A DNA stretch of 36,619 nucleotides from Pseudonocardia sp. (GCA_025465235.1 JAODNO010000448.1:1-36619); one strand, 5' to 3'. Positions 22,581-31,436 are shown, counted from the stretch's first letter. The notes: generated by a model from the letters alone, not told the origin. Numbers and translations are program-made.

Positions 22581-23047
22581 CCCCCGGCGGGTGCCCGGGT
22601 CACGCGCGGGATCGCGGACTCAGGCCACCAGCTGGGTGTCCAGTGCGCGAAGGCCGGCATCGCGGTCGCCCTCCCACGCGAATGCCTCGTCGTCGACCAG
22701 ACGTGGTCGAGCTCCGGGTCGCCTGCCTGGACCCCGGTCAGCGTCGCCAGCACCCCGACGAGCTTCTCGCGCACGCGCGGGTCGGCGATGACGCCGTCCG
22801 CGCCGACCGTCTGACGATCCACGACGATCTTCACGCAGGCCGCGTCCACGATGTGGGCACCGGTGTAACCGAGCACCGCCCGCAGCGTGGCCTCCGCTCC
22901 GTGACCACGGCCGATAGCGGCCGCGTCGACCCAGGCCACCGGCTTGTCGCAGATCTCGGTGCCGCCGACGGTCCAGTCCAGGAGGTTCTTGAACGAACCC
23001 GGCAGGGTGCCCGCGTACTCCGGGGTGCAGATCAAGATCGTCACGGC
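22577..23047 (-). pseudogene. NAD(P)H-dependent FMN reductase remnant, N-terminal half missing
   Basis: VTILICTPEYAGTLPGSFKNLLDWTVGGTEICDKPVAWVDAA matches the middle of the family, but the N-terminal flavodoxin-like G-x-S-x-R-x-x-S region is absent; the C-terminus also looks out of frame. Confidence 0.75.
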
Positions 23048-23195
23048 ACGGCACGCGGGCATCGTCGGGGGCGCGGTGTACGACCTCGTGGTCGCGCTCA
23101 GCGCCCGTCAGGGCGGGGCCGTGCTGCTGAGCCTCGACCGGCGCGCCGCCTCGACCTACGAGGCGGCAGGCGCCGGCTACGAGCTGCTCAGCTGA
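23046..23195 (+). pseudogene. C-terminal fragment of a PIN-domain (VapC-type) toxin
   Basis: ARHAGIVGGAVYDLVVALSARQGGAVLLSLDRRAASTYEAAGAGYELLS resembles the C-terminal part of VapC PIN proteins (GGAVYDxL...LLTLDRRA); the N-terminal catalytic Asp region is absent. Confidence 0.7.
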
Positions 23196-24186
23196 TCGCC
23201 GGCACCCGCTCGTCGTCCGGCGGAGGTCCGGGCGGGGTGCCGTCCCCGAACGGGCGGCCGCCGAGATCCTCCCGCCCGTGCGGCGTGAGCCAGCCGCTCG
23301 GGTCGGGCCCGAGCGGAACGACCCCCGACGGGTTGATCTGGGTGTGCACGCCGTAGTAGTGCTGCTTGACCTGCTCGAAGTCGATCGTGTCGCCGAAGCC
23401 GGGCGTCTGGAACAGGTCGCGCGCGTACGCCCAGAGCACCGGCATCTCGGCGAGCTTCTGCCGGTTGCACTTGAAATGGCCGTGGTAGGCGGCGTCGAAG
23501 CGCACCAGCGTGACCCACAGCCGCACGTCAGCCTCGGTGATCGTGTCGCCCACGAGGTAGCGCCGGTCGGCAAGCCGCTCCGACAGCGAGTCGAGCCGGG
23601 CGAACAGCGCGCGGTAGGCGCGCTCGTACGACGCCTGTCCCTTCGCGAAGCCGCACTTGTAGACGCCGTTGTTGACGTCGTGGTAGACGGCCTCGTTGAT
23701 CTCGTCGATCTCCGCGCGGTGCTCCTCGGGATAGAGGTCGGGGGCGCCGTCGCGGTGGTAAGCGGTCCACTGCGTGGAGAGGTCGATGGTGAGCTGCTGG
23801 AACCCGTTGGTCACCACCTTCCCGCTGGCGATCTCCACGACCGCGGGCACGGTGATGCCGGCTTCGAAGCCGGGGTCGGCCTTGCGGTAGGCCTCGCCGA
23901 GGTACTCGATGCCGAGCACCGGGTCCCGGTTGTCGGGGTCGAGGTGGAACCGCCAGCTCCGCTCGTCGTGCAGGGGCCCCGCGATGCCCATCGACAGCAC
24001 CGGCTCCAGCCCGAGCAGCCTGCGGACGATCACGCTGCGGTTCGCCCACGGGCATGCCCTGGCAACGATCAGCCGGTAGCGCCCCGGCTCCACCGGCCAG
24101 CGTGACGACCCGTCGGCCGTGATCCGCTCCGTGAGCGCCACCGGTTCGCGCTCGAACGCCTCGGTGGCGGGCTGTGTGGCAGTCAT
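23188..24186 (-). CDS. Glutathione S-transferase family protein (Xi class / glutathionyl-hydroquinone reductase-like)
   Basis: LIVARACPWANRSVIVRRLLGLE (CPWA active site); GVYKCGFAKGQASYERAYRALFARLD; YLVGDTITEADVRLWVTLVRFDAAYHGHFKCN. ATG at 24186. Confidence 0.93.
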   Translation of the reverse strand: MTATQPATEAFEREPVALTERITADGSSRWPVEPGRYRLIVARACPWANRSVIVRRLLGLEPVLSMGIAGPLHDERSWRFHLDPDNRDPVLGIEYLGEAYRKADPGFEAGITVPAVVEIASGKVVTNGFQQLTIDLSTQWTAYHRDGAPDLYPEEHRAEIDEINEAVYHDVNNGVYKCGFAKGQASYERAYRALFARLDSLSERLADRRYLVGDTITEADVRLWVTLVRFDAAYHGHFKCNRQKLAEMPVLWAYARDLFQTPGFGDTIDFEQVKQHYYGVHTQINPSGVVPLGPDPSGWLTPHGREDLGGRPFGDGTPPGPPPDDERVPAIS

Positions 24187-24665
24187 GCTCTGAATGTAGG
24201 CCGGAGCTGTCCGGTGCGGGCGAGAGCGGCCTCGTCGTCGTCCGGACCGAAGACCCAGTACCGCAGCACGAGGAACCGGACCAGTCCGCCGAGGACGCTC
24301 GCCACGGCCACCACCACCGTCTGCTCCCACGCCGTCGGCGAGTCGACGACCTCGTCGAGGAGCATCAGCACGATGGAGCTGTAGAACGCGTAGAACAGCA
24401 CGGTGCCGCCGCTCTGCACGTAGGACCGCCATCGGTGGACCTCGATGCCCCCGAAGGTGAACCGCCGGTTCACCTCGGTGCTCACGGCTGTGCTCAGCAC
24501 GAGGGCGACGAGGTTGGCCGGCATGGTGTCCCACCACGTCCGCAGCACCAGGAAGATCGCGGCGTTCACAACGGTGCCGAGGCCGCCGACGATCATGTAC
24601 CGGACCACCTGCACCAGCAACGGGTGCCGCAGCCGCACCCTGGACGTCCTCGACATCCCGTCCAT
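24183..24665 (-). CDS. GtrA family membrane protein
   Basis: VVRYMIVGGLGTVVNAAIFLVLRTWWDTMPANLVALVLSTAVSTEVNRRFTFGG; 4 TM; stop overlaps the GST start (ATGA). Exact start uncertain. Confidence 0.85.
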   Translation of the reverse strand: MDGMSRTSRVRLRHPLLVQVVRYMIVGGLGTVVNAAIFLVLRTWWDTMPANLVALVLSTAVSTEVNRRFTFGGIEVHRWRSYVQSGGTVLFYAFYSSIVLMLLDEVVDSPTAWEQTVVVAVASVLGGLVRFLVLRYWVFGPDDDEAALARTGQLRPTFRA

Positions 24666-24873
24666 CGGCACGGTCACCGCAAGCGCTGCGCCCCCCATCT
24701 CGACCACGTCCCCCCACAACGCCGCGAACCTCGTGATCCCTTTATCCCAGGGGAGTCGATGTCCGCGCTGTCCCTCACCTGTGACAACGCTGTGGGTGAT
24801 CATCGATTCCGCTTCGTCGCCCCATCGTGATGTGATCGGGAACACCCGGGCGGAGCGGAGGGCGGCACGGCCG

Positions 24874-25422
24874 TCAGATGGACAGGAAGACCGTCTCTCG
24901 GTCGCCCTGCAGGCGGATGTCGAAGCGCAGCTTGCCCTGGCCCGCCTCCTGGGCCACGAGCGTGGCCGCGCGCTCGGGCCGGAGGGAGCCGAGCAAGGGG
25001 TCTGCCGCGTTGGCTGCGGCCTCGTCGGGGAAGTAGATCCTCGTGACGACACGGTCGAGCAGACCGCGGGCCAGCACCGTGACATCGATGTGCGGGGCCT
25101 GCCCGTCACCGAGCGGACCGGGCTTGACCGTGATGATCTCGAAGCGCCCCTCGGCGTCGGTGGCGCAGCGCCCGAAGCCTCGGAACCCGGAACCGGAGGC
25201 CCGCCGCGGGTCGTCCGGGTGGTCGAACCGACCGTCGGCGTCGGCCTGCCAGGTCTCGATCAGGCCGTCGCTGACTGGTGCGCCCGCACCGTCGGTGAGC
25301 ACCCCGGCGATCAGGGTCGCCCCCGGTGTTCCGAGCGGGACGACGAGGTGCCCCTCGGGCCAGGTCAGCCCGAGGCTCAGGAACGGCCCGACGGTCTGCG
25401 ACGGGGTCAGCAGTTCACTCAT
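24874..25422 (-). CDS. pcaG: Protocatechuate 3,4-dioxygenase alpha subunit
   Basis: LTPSQTVGPFLSLGLTW...GTPGATLIAGVLTDGAGAPVSDGLIETWQADADGRFDHP; GFGRCATDAEGRFEIITVKPG. Confidence 0.93.
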   Translation of the reverse strand: MSELLTPSQTVGPFLSLGLTWPEGHLVVPLGTPGATLIAGVLTDGAGAPVSDGLIETWQADADGRFDHPDDPRRASGSGFRGFGRCATDAEGRFEIITVKPGPLGDGQAPHIDVTVLARGLLDRVVTRIYFPDEAAANAADPLLGSLRPERAATLVAQEAGQGKLRFDIRLQGDRETVFLSI

Positions 25423-26131
25423 GTGGGTCCTCGAACGGGGTCTGCTCGCGGCCGCGGAGCACGATGTCGAAGCGGTACGCCAGCGCCCACTCCGAACGGG
25501 TGGCGCCCAGGTCGAACGTCGAGATCATCCGCTGCCGGGCCGCGGGATCCGGCACGGAGTTGAAGATCGGGTCCTGGCCGAACAGCGGGTCGTCCGGAAA
25601 GTACATCTGCGTCACGAGCCGTTGGGTGAAGGACCGCCCGAACAGCGAGAAGTGGATGTGCGCAGGGCGCCAGGCGTTGTCGTGGTTGCCCCAGGGGTAG
25701 GCGCCGGGCTTGATCGTCGTGAACGAGTAGTTCCCCTGCGCGTCGGTCACGACGCGACCGCCCCCGCTGAAGTTCGGGTCGAGCGGGGCGGGCCAGGTGT
25801 CGCGCGCGTGGGCGTAGCGGCCCGCGGCGTTGGCCTGCCATACCTCGACGAGCGTGTCGGGAACCGCGCGCCCATCGCTGTCGAGCACCCGGCCGAGAAC
25901 GACGATCCGCTGCCCGATCGGCTCGCCGTCGTGCTGCGCGGTGAGATCGTGGTCTTTGGGGCCGATGTCACCGGTGAGCAGCGGACCGGTCACCTCGGTG
26001 AGCCGGTGGCGCAGCACCACCGGCGCCTGGGACGGCGCTCGCAGGACGGTGCTCTTGTACGCCTCGGACAGGAGGGGTGGATGGTTCCCCTCCGGCGCCC
26101 GGCGGTAGCCGGTGGGATGCGGAATTGTCAC
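25415..26131 (-). CDS. pcaH: Protocatechuate 3,4-dioxygenase beta subunit
   Basis: LDSDGRAVPDTLVEVWQANAAGRYAHARDTWPAPLDPNFSGGGRVVTDAQGNYSFTTIKPGAYPWGNHDNAWRPAHIHFSLFG, including the Tyr/His Fe(III) ligand region. Confidence 0.95.
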   Translation of the reverse strand: MTIPHPTGYRRAPEGNHPPLLSEAYKSTVLRAPSQAPVVLRHRLTEVTGPLLTGDIGPKDHDLTAQHDGEPIGQRIVVLGRVLDSDGRAVPDTLVEVWQANAAGRYAHARDTWPAPLDPNFSGGGRVVTDAQGNYSFTTIKPGAYPWGNHDNAWRPAHIHFSLFGRSFTQRLVTQMYFPDDPLFGQDPIFNSVPDPAARQRMISTFDLGATRSEWALAYRFDIVLRGREQTPFEDPHE

Positions 26132-27297
26132 GGGCTCACTCCATGGGGCAGGCCGACGTAGTTCTCAGCGAGGCTGGTGGCCGCCGCGCGGGAGGCCACG
26201 GTGTAGCGCAGCTGGGACAGCTGCAGCCGGCGGGCGATCGGGTCGTCGTCCGGAGCAACGTGCAGCATCGAGGTCATCCACCACGAGAAGTGCTCCGCGC
26301 GCCAGACCCGGCGCAGGCACGTGTCGGAGTACGCGTCGATCCCGCTCTCGTCGCCGTGGCGCAGGAACGGGACGAGTGCCTCGGCCAGCACGTGCACGTC
26401 GGCGATCGCGAGGTTCATCCCCTTCGCGCCGGTCGGCGGGACGATGTGCGCGGCGTCACCTGCCAGGAACAGCCGCCCGTGCCGCATCGGTTCGGCGACG
26501 AAGCTGCGCATGCCGGTGACGCCCTTCTCGATCACCGGGCCCTCGTTGAGCGTGAACCCCTCGGCTGCGAGGCGGCTGCCCAGCTCGTCCCAGATCTGCG
26601 TGTCGGACCACGTGCCGGCGTCGGTGTCCGGCGGGACCTGCAGGTACAGCCGCGTGATCTCAGGTCCGCGCATCGAGTACAGCGCGAACCCGTTGGGGTG
26701 GTTGGCGTAGACGAGCTCGTGGTGCGTGGGCGCGGCCTTGGCGAGGATGCCGAGCCAGGCGAACGGGTACTGCCGGTCGAAAACCTCCGGGACGAACGCA
26801 CCGCGGCTGATTCCGTGGAACCCGTCGCACCCGGCGACGACGTCGCAGTGCAGCTCCTCGCGCCGTCCGTCGGCGCCGGTGAACCCGATCACCGGCGAGT
26901 CGGCGAGCCCGTCGATCGTCACCTCGGACACCTCGAACCGGATGTCCCCACCGTCGTCCAGGCGGGCGGCGATGAGGTCCTTCACCACCTCCTGCTGCCC
27001 GTAGACGGTGATCCCCCGCCCCACGAGGTCGGCGAAGTCGATGCGGTGGTCGCCACCGTCGAAGCGCAGCGAGATGCCCTCATGCCGCATGCCCTCGCGG
27101 TCGAGCCGGTCGGCGAGCCCGACCTCGCGCAGCAGCTCCACGGTCGGGTGTTCCAGCACACCGGCCCTGACCCGCCGCTCCACGTAGGTACGGCTGCGCG
27201 CCTCGAGCACCACGGAGTCGACCCCGGAGCGGGCCAGCAGGTGGGACAGCAGCAGTCCGGCGGGTCCCGCCCCGACGATCCCGACCTGCGTACGCAT
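26128..27297 (-). CDS. pobA: 4-hydroxybenzoate 3-monooxygenase
   Basis: MRTQVGIVGAGPAGLLLSHLLARSGVDSVVLEARSRTYVERRVRAGVLEHPTVELL; LFLAGDAAHIVPPTGAKGMNLAIADV. Confidence 0.94.
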   Translation of the reverse strand: MRTQVGIVGAGPAGLLLSHLLARSGVDSVVLEARSRTYVERRVRAGVLEHPTVELLREVGLADRLDREGMRHEGISLRFDGGDHRIDFADLVGRGITVYGQQEVVKDLIAARLDDGGDIRFEVSEVTIDGLADSPVIGFTGADGRREELHCDVVAGCDGFHGISRGAFVPEVFDRQYPFAWLGILAKAAPTHHELVYANHPNGFALYSMRGPEITRLYLQVPPDTDAGTWSDTQIWDELGSRLAAEGFTLNEGPVIEKGVTGMRSFVAEPMRHGRLFLAGDAAHIVPPTGAKGMNLAIADVHVLAEALVPFLRHGDESGIDAYSDTCLRRVWRAEHFSWWMTSMLHVAPDDDPIARRLQLSQLRYTVASRAAATSLAENYVGLPHGVSP

Positions 27298-27338
27298 ATC
27301 AGGAGCCTGGCCCACCGCGTCACACTCGCTCGACTCGG

Positions 27339-27355
27339 CTTCCGCTCAACGGAAG
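27339..27355. promoter_or_regulatory. Putative IclR-family operator CTTCCG-CTCAA-CGGAAG
   Basis: Perfect 6-bp-arm inverted repeat in the divergent pobA/iclR intergenic region. Confidence 0.65.
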
Positions 27356-27373
27356 ACCAGGGCACACTGGGGC

Positions 27374-28138
27374 GTGATGGGTGAGTCGGTCACGGCACGG
27401 GTCCTCCGGGTGATCGCGGCGTTCAGTGCGGAGCGTCCGGAGCTCACGCTCACGGAGCTCAGCAGGCGGGCCGCCCTCCCGCTGAGCACCGTGCACCGGC
27501 TCGTCGGCGAGCTCGCGGAGTGGGGCGCGCTCGAGCGCGCCGCCGACGGTCGCTACCGCGTCGGGCTCCGGCTGTGGGAGGTCGGCGCCCTGGCCCCGCG
27601 CGGGCTGGGCCTGCGCGAGTCGGCGATGCCGTTCCTCGAGGACCTCTATGCGGTGACCAAGCAGAACGTGCAACTCGCGGTGCTCGACGGCAGCGAGGTG
27701 GTGTACCTGGAGCGGCTGTCGGGACGGGGCGCGGTCAACGTCATCACGCGCGTCGGGGGCAGGCTGCCGCTGCACGCCACGGGCGTCGGGCTCGTCCTGC
27801 TCGCCTTCGCCGCACCCGAGCTACAGCAACAGATACTCGCCGCCCCGCTCAAGCGGTACACCGCCAAGACGATGTGCACACCCGACGAACTGCGCAGGGC
27901 GCTCGCCGAGGTGCGCCGCGCCGGGGTGGCGGTGAGCGACGGGCAGATCGAGCTGGTCGCGCTGTCCGTCGCGGCGCCGGTGCGCGGGCCACGCGGCGAC
28001 GTGGTCGCGGCGCTGTCGGTCGTCGTGCCGAGCGAGACCTCCGACGCCATGGCCTACGTGCCCGTCGTCCGCGCCGCAGGGCGGGGCATCTCTCGAACGC
28101 TCGGTTTCCCCGATTCCCCTTCCGCGGTACGGAGATGA
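27374..28138 (+). CDS. IclR family transcriptional regulator (likely regulator of pobA/pcaHG)
   Basis: VIAAFSAERPELTLTELSRRAALPLSTVHRLVGELAEWGALERAADGRYRVGLRLWEVG; effector domain LPLHATGVGLVLLAF. Confidence 0.93.
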   Translation: MMGESVTARVLRVIAAFSAERPELTLTELSRRAALPLSTVHRLVGELAEWGALERAADGRYRVGLRLWEVGALAPRGLGLRESAMPFLEDLYAVTKQNVQLAVLDGSEVVYLERLSGRGAVNVITRVGGRLPLHATGVGLVLLAFAAPELQQQILAAPLKRYTAKTMCTPDELRRALAEVRRAGVAVSDGQIELVALSVAAPVRGPRGDVVAALSVVVPSETSDAMAYVPVVRAAGRGISRTLGFPDSPSAVRR

Positions 28139-28150
28139 CGCAGCGGAAGG
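28118..28150. repeat. Inverted repeat CCTTCCGC-17nt-GCGGAAGG spanning the iclR stop codon
   Basis: Perfect 8-bp arms at 28118-28125 and 28143-28150. Confidence 0.5.
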
Positions 28151-28204
28151 CCGACCGAGCACGCCCGCGCCCGCCGGGTGGTGGCCGGCGTGCTGTCGGC
28201 AGCG

Positions 28205-28466
28205 GCGATGCGCCAACCGCGCCCCCCGGCAGTGGCCGGACGCGGACGTGTTCAACGTCTCGCGGCGCGCCATCGGCCACGTCGGTCTCGGGTTCGGCAT
28301 CCACGCCTGCGTCGGGATGGCGATGGCCCGGCCGGAGGGCGAGGCGATGCTGACGGCGCTGGCCCGGCACGTGCGGAAGATCGAGCCGACGGGTGAGCCG
28401 CGCCGGATGCTCAACAACACGCTGCGCGGCCTGGAGAGCCTGCCCCTACGCCTGGTTCCCGCGTAA
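28205..28466 (+). pseudogene. Cytochrome P450 C-terminal fragment
   Basis: In-frame ANRAPRQWPDADVFNVSRRAIGHVGLGFGIHACVGMAMARPEGEAMLTALARHVRKIEPTGEPRRMLNNTLRGLESLPLRL includes the haem-Cys loop FGIHACVG; the upstream P450 domain is missing. Confidence 0.88.
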
Positions 28467-28505
28467 CCGCCTGATTACCGCCGCTCAGGGCTTGCGCGTC
28501 AGCAG

Positions 28506-29528
28506 GTGTTGACACAACGATCTCCCGTCGTGGACGTCGTCGAGTTCCGCCCCGAGCCCGAGCAGTACGCGTGGACGTTCGGGGGGGTGGCCCCCACCCA
28601 CCGGATCACGCCCGGCACCGTCCTGAAGCTGTGGACGGAGGATGCCTTCTCCGGAAGGTTGCAGCGCACGTCGGACAAGCCGTCGCAGGTGCTGGACATG
28701 ACGCAGGTGAACCCGCAGACGGGGCCGTTCCACGTCGAGGGGGCCGAACCGGGCGACACTCTCGCGCTGCACATCGTCGACCTCACCCCGGCGCGGGACT
28801 GGGCCGCGTCGACCACCATCCCGTTCTTCGGGGCGCTCACCGGCACCGACCGCACCGCCCTGCTGAACGACCCGCTGCCCGAGCAGACGTGGATCTACCA
28901 GCTCGACCGCGCCCGCGGCACCGTGCTCTTCGAGGCCCAGCGCTCGCAGCTGAGCGTGGAGCTGCCGATCGCCCCCATGCTCGGGACCGTCGGCGTGGCC
29001 CCGCCGGGGCGTGAGGTGCGCTCGAGCCTGGTGCCCGACACGTTCGGCGGCAACATGGACACACCCGAGATGCGCGCCGGCACCACCTGCTTCCTCGGGG
29101 TGAACGTCGAGGGCGCCCTGTTCTCCGTCGGCGACGGGCACTATCGGCAGGGTGAGGGCGAGAGCTGCGGGACGGCGGTCGAGGGCGCCATGGACGTCAC
29201 GCTCATCGTCGAGCTGGTCAAGGGCGGGGCGCCGGCGTGGCCGCGCCTGGAGCACGATGACCATTACGCCGTGGTCGGTTCGTCGCGTCCGCTGGAGGAC
29301 GCCTGGCGCGCCAGCCAGGTCGGGATGATCGGCTGGCTCGGGGATCTGTACGGGCTCGACCCGCTCGACGCCTACCAGCTGCTCACCCAGATCAGCCGGT
29401 CTCCACTGGCCAACGTCTGCGACACCAACTACAGCGCGGTCACGAAGATCGAGAAGGCGCTGTTGCCCACCGCCGACGCCTACGGCGGTATGCACCGCCA
29501 CCTGCGCGAGCAGGCCCGCATCCTCTAG
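28506..29528 (+). CDS. Acetamidase/formamidase family protein
   Basis: VAPTHRITPGTVLKLWTEDAFSG; HVEGAEPGDTLALHIVDLTP; GGNMDTPEMRAGTTCFLGVNVEGALFSVGDGHYRQGEGE. Confidence 0.9.
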   Translation: MLTQRSPVVDVVEFRPEPEQYAWTFGGVAPTHRITPGTVLKLWTEDAFSGRLQRTSDKPSQVLDMTQVNPQTGPFHVEGAEPGDTLALHIVDLTPARDWAASTTIPFFGALTGTDRTALLNDPLPEQTWIYQLDRARGTVLFEAQRSQLSVELPIAPMLGTVGVAPPGREVRSSLVPDTFGGNMDTPEMRAGTTCFLGVNVEGALFSVGDGHYRQGEGESCGTAVEGAMDVTLIVELVKGGAPAWPRLEHDDHYAVVGSSRPLEDAWRASQVGMIGWLGDLYGLDPLDAYQLLTQISRSPLANVCDTNYSAVTKIEKALLPTADAYGGMHRHLREQARIL

Positions 29529-29542
29529 GAAAGGATCCGACA

Positions 29543-30301
29543 ATGGATCTGCAGCTCACCGGCAGGACGGCACTGGTCACCGGCGGCACGAAGGGCATCG
29601 GTCGCGCAGTCGTCGAGGGCCTGGCGGCCGAGGGGGCGAGGGTCGCGTTCTGCGCCCGCACGGACGCGGACGTGGCGAAGGTCGAGCAGGAACTGCAGGC
29701 CGCAGGCCACGATGTCGCCGGCACCGCGGTGGACGTGGCCGACGCCGAGGCGCTGACGGCGTGGGTGGCGGCGTCGGCGGAGCGCTTCGGCGGCATCGAC
29801 GTCGTGGTCGCCAACGTCAGCGCGCTGTCGATCGGCCCCGGCCCTGAGCACTGGCAGCCCAGCTTCGAGGTCGACCTCATGCACACCGTCCGCCTGGTGG
29901 AAGCGGCGCTGCCCCACCTGGAGGCGAGCGGCGTCGGGTCGGTCATCGCGGTGTCCAGCGTGTCCGCCCGGGAGATCGACTTCGCGTCCGGCGCCTACGG
30001 CGTGATGAAGGCGGCCCTCGTCCACTACACGTCGGGGCTCGCCGTCCAGCACGCCGGAAAGGTGAGGGCGAACTCCGTCTCCCCCGGCAACACCTACTTC
30101 GAGGGTGGGGTGTGGCAGAGCCTCGAGAACAGCGACCCGGAGTTCTTCGCCAACACGCTCAGGGTGAACCCGACGGGTCGGCTCGCGACGCCGGAGGAGA
30201 TCGCCTACGGCATCATCATGCTCGCGAGCCCGCGTGCCTCGTTCATCACCGGAGCCCACCTGGTCGTCGACGGCGCCCTGACCCGTGGGGTACAGCTCTG
30301 A
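29543..30301 (+). CDS. SDR family oxidoreductase
   Basis: TALVTGGTKGIGRAVVEGLAAEGARVAFCAR; YGVMKAALVHYTSGLA; C-terminal GAHLVVDGALTRG. Confidence 0.92.
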   Translation: MDLQLTGRTALVTGGTKGIGRAVVEGLAAEGARVAFCARTDADVAKVEQELQAAGHDVAGTAVDVADAEALTAWVAASAERFGGIDVVVANVSALSIGPGPEHWQPSFEVDLMHTVRLVEAALPHLEASGVGSVIAVSSVSAREIDFASGAYGVMKAALVHYTSGLAVQHAGKVRANSVSPGNTYFEGGVWQSLENSDPEFFANTLRVNPTGRLATPEEIAYGIIMLASPRASFITGAHLVVDGALTRGVQL

Positions 30302-30302
30302 G

Positions 30303-31436
30303 ATGCGTGAGTTCCGCGTCCAGATCCCCGAGGCAGACCTGCAGGACCTGCGCGGCAGGCTCGCCCGCACGCGCTGGCCCGAGCCGGCCACCGCCCCGGG
30401 CTGGACGCAGGGTGTGCCGCTGGACTACGCGCGCGAGCTGTGCGACTACTGGGCCCACGAGTACGACTGGCGCCGCTGCGAGGCCGAGCTCAACGCACTG
30501 CCGCAGTTCCGCACCGGCCTCGACGGCGGCGGCGACGACACCGTCGAGGTGCACCTGATCCACGCCAGGTCTCGGCACCCCGGGGCGCTGCCGCTGCTGC
30601 TCAGCCACGGTTGGCCTGGCTCGGTCGTCGAGTTCCTCGACGTGATCGAGGCACTGACGGACCCACCCGACCCGCGCGACGCGTTCCACGTCGTCGCGCC
30701 GTCGCTGCCGGGCTATGGCTTCAGCGGAAAGCCGACCGTGCCGGGCTGGGGCGTCGAACGGATCGCGACGGCCTGGGCCCAGCTGATGGACCGGCTCGGC
30801 TACGACCGCTACGGCGCCCAGGGCGGCGACTGGGGGTCCATGATCACCTCCGCGCTCGGCACCGGCGCCCCGCAGAACCTCGTGGGCATCCACCTGACGA
30901 TGCCGCTGGCCGCGCCCCCGCCCGAGACCGACGGGGTACAGCTCACGGAGTCCGAGCATGCGGCGCTCGCCGCCCGCAAGACCTTCCAGAAGGTGGGCAC
31001 GGGCTACTCCAGCGAGCAGTCCACCCGGCCCCAGACGCTCGGCTACGGCCTGCTCGACTCCCCGTCGGGTCAGTGCATGTGGATCGTCGAGAAGTTCTGG
31101 GACTGGACCGACTGCGCCGGCCACCCGGAGAACGTCATCCCACGCGATCGGCTGCTGGACAACGTGATGCTGTACTGGCTGCCCGGCACCGGCGCGTCCT
31201 CGGCGCGGCTGTACTGGGAGAGCTACAAGCGGCGGCGGATGGACGAGGTGACCGTGCCCACCGGCGTCACCCTGTTCCCCCAGGAGCTGATCCGGCTTCC
31301 CCGGCAGTGGATCGAGCGCCGCTTCACGGATCTGCGGCACTGGAGCGAGCCCGAGACCGGCGGACACTTCGCGTCCCTGGAACAGCCGGACGTGTTCGTG
31401 TACGAGCTGCGCACGTTCTTCCGCCCGCTTCGCTGA
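30303..31436 (+). CDS. Epoxide hydrolase family protein with EHN N-terminal domain
   Basis: MREFRVQIPEADLQDLRGRLARTRWPEPA (EHN); LLLSHGWPGSVVEFLDVIEALTDP; GGDWGSMITSALG; GGHFASLEQPDVF. Confidence 0.92.
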   Translation: MREFRVQIPEADLQDLRGRLARTRWPEPATAPGWTQGVPLDYARELCDYWAHEYDWRRCEAELNALPQFRTGLDGGGDDTVEVHLIHARSRHPGALPLLLSHGWPGSVVEFLDVIEALTDPPDPRDAFHVVAPSLPGYGFSGKPTVPGWGVERIATAWAQLMDRLGYDRYGAQGGDWGSMITSALGTGAPQNLVGIHLTMPLAAPPPETDGVQLTESEHAALAARKTFQKVGTGYSSEQSTRPQTLGYGLLDSPSGQCMWIVEKFWDWTDCAGHPENVIPRDRLLDNVMLYWLPGTGASSARLYWESYKRRRMDEVTVPTGVTLFPQELIRLPRQWIERRFTDLRHWSEPETGGHFASLEQPDVFVYELRTFFRPLR

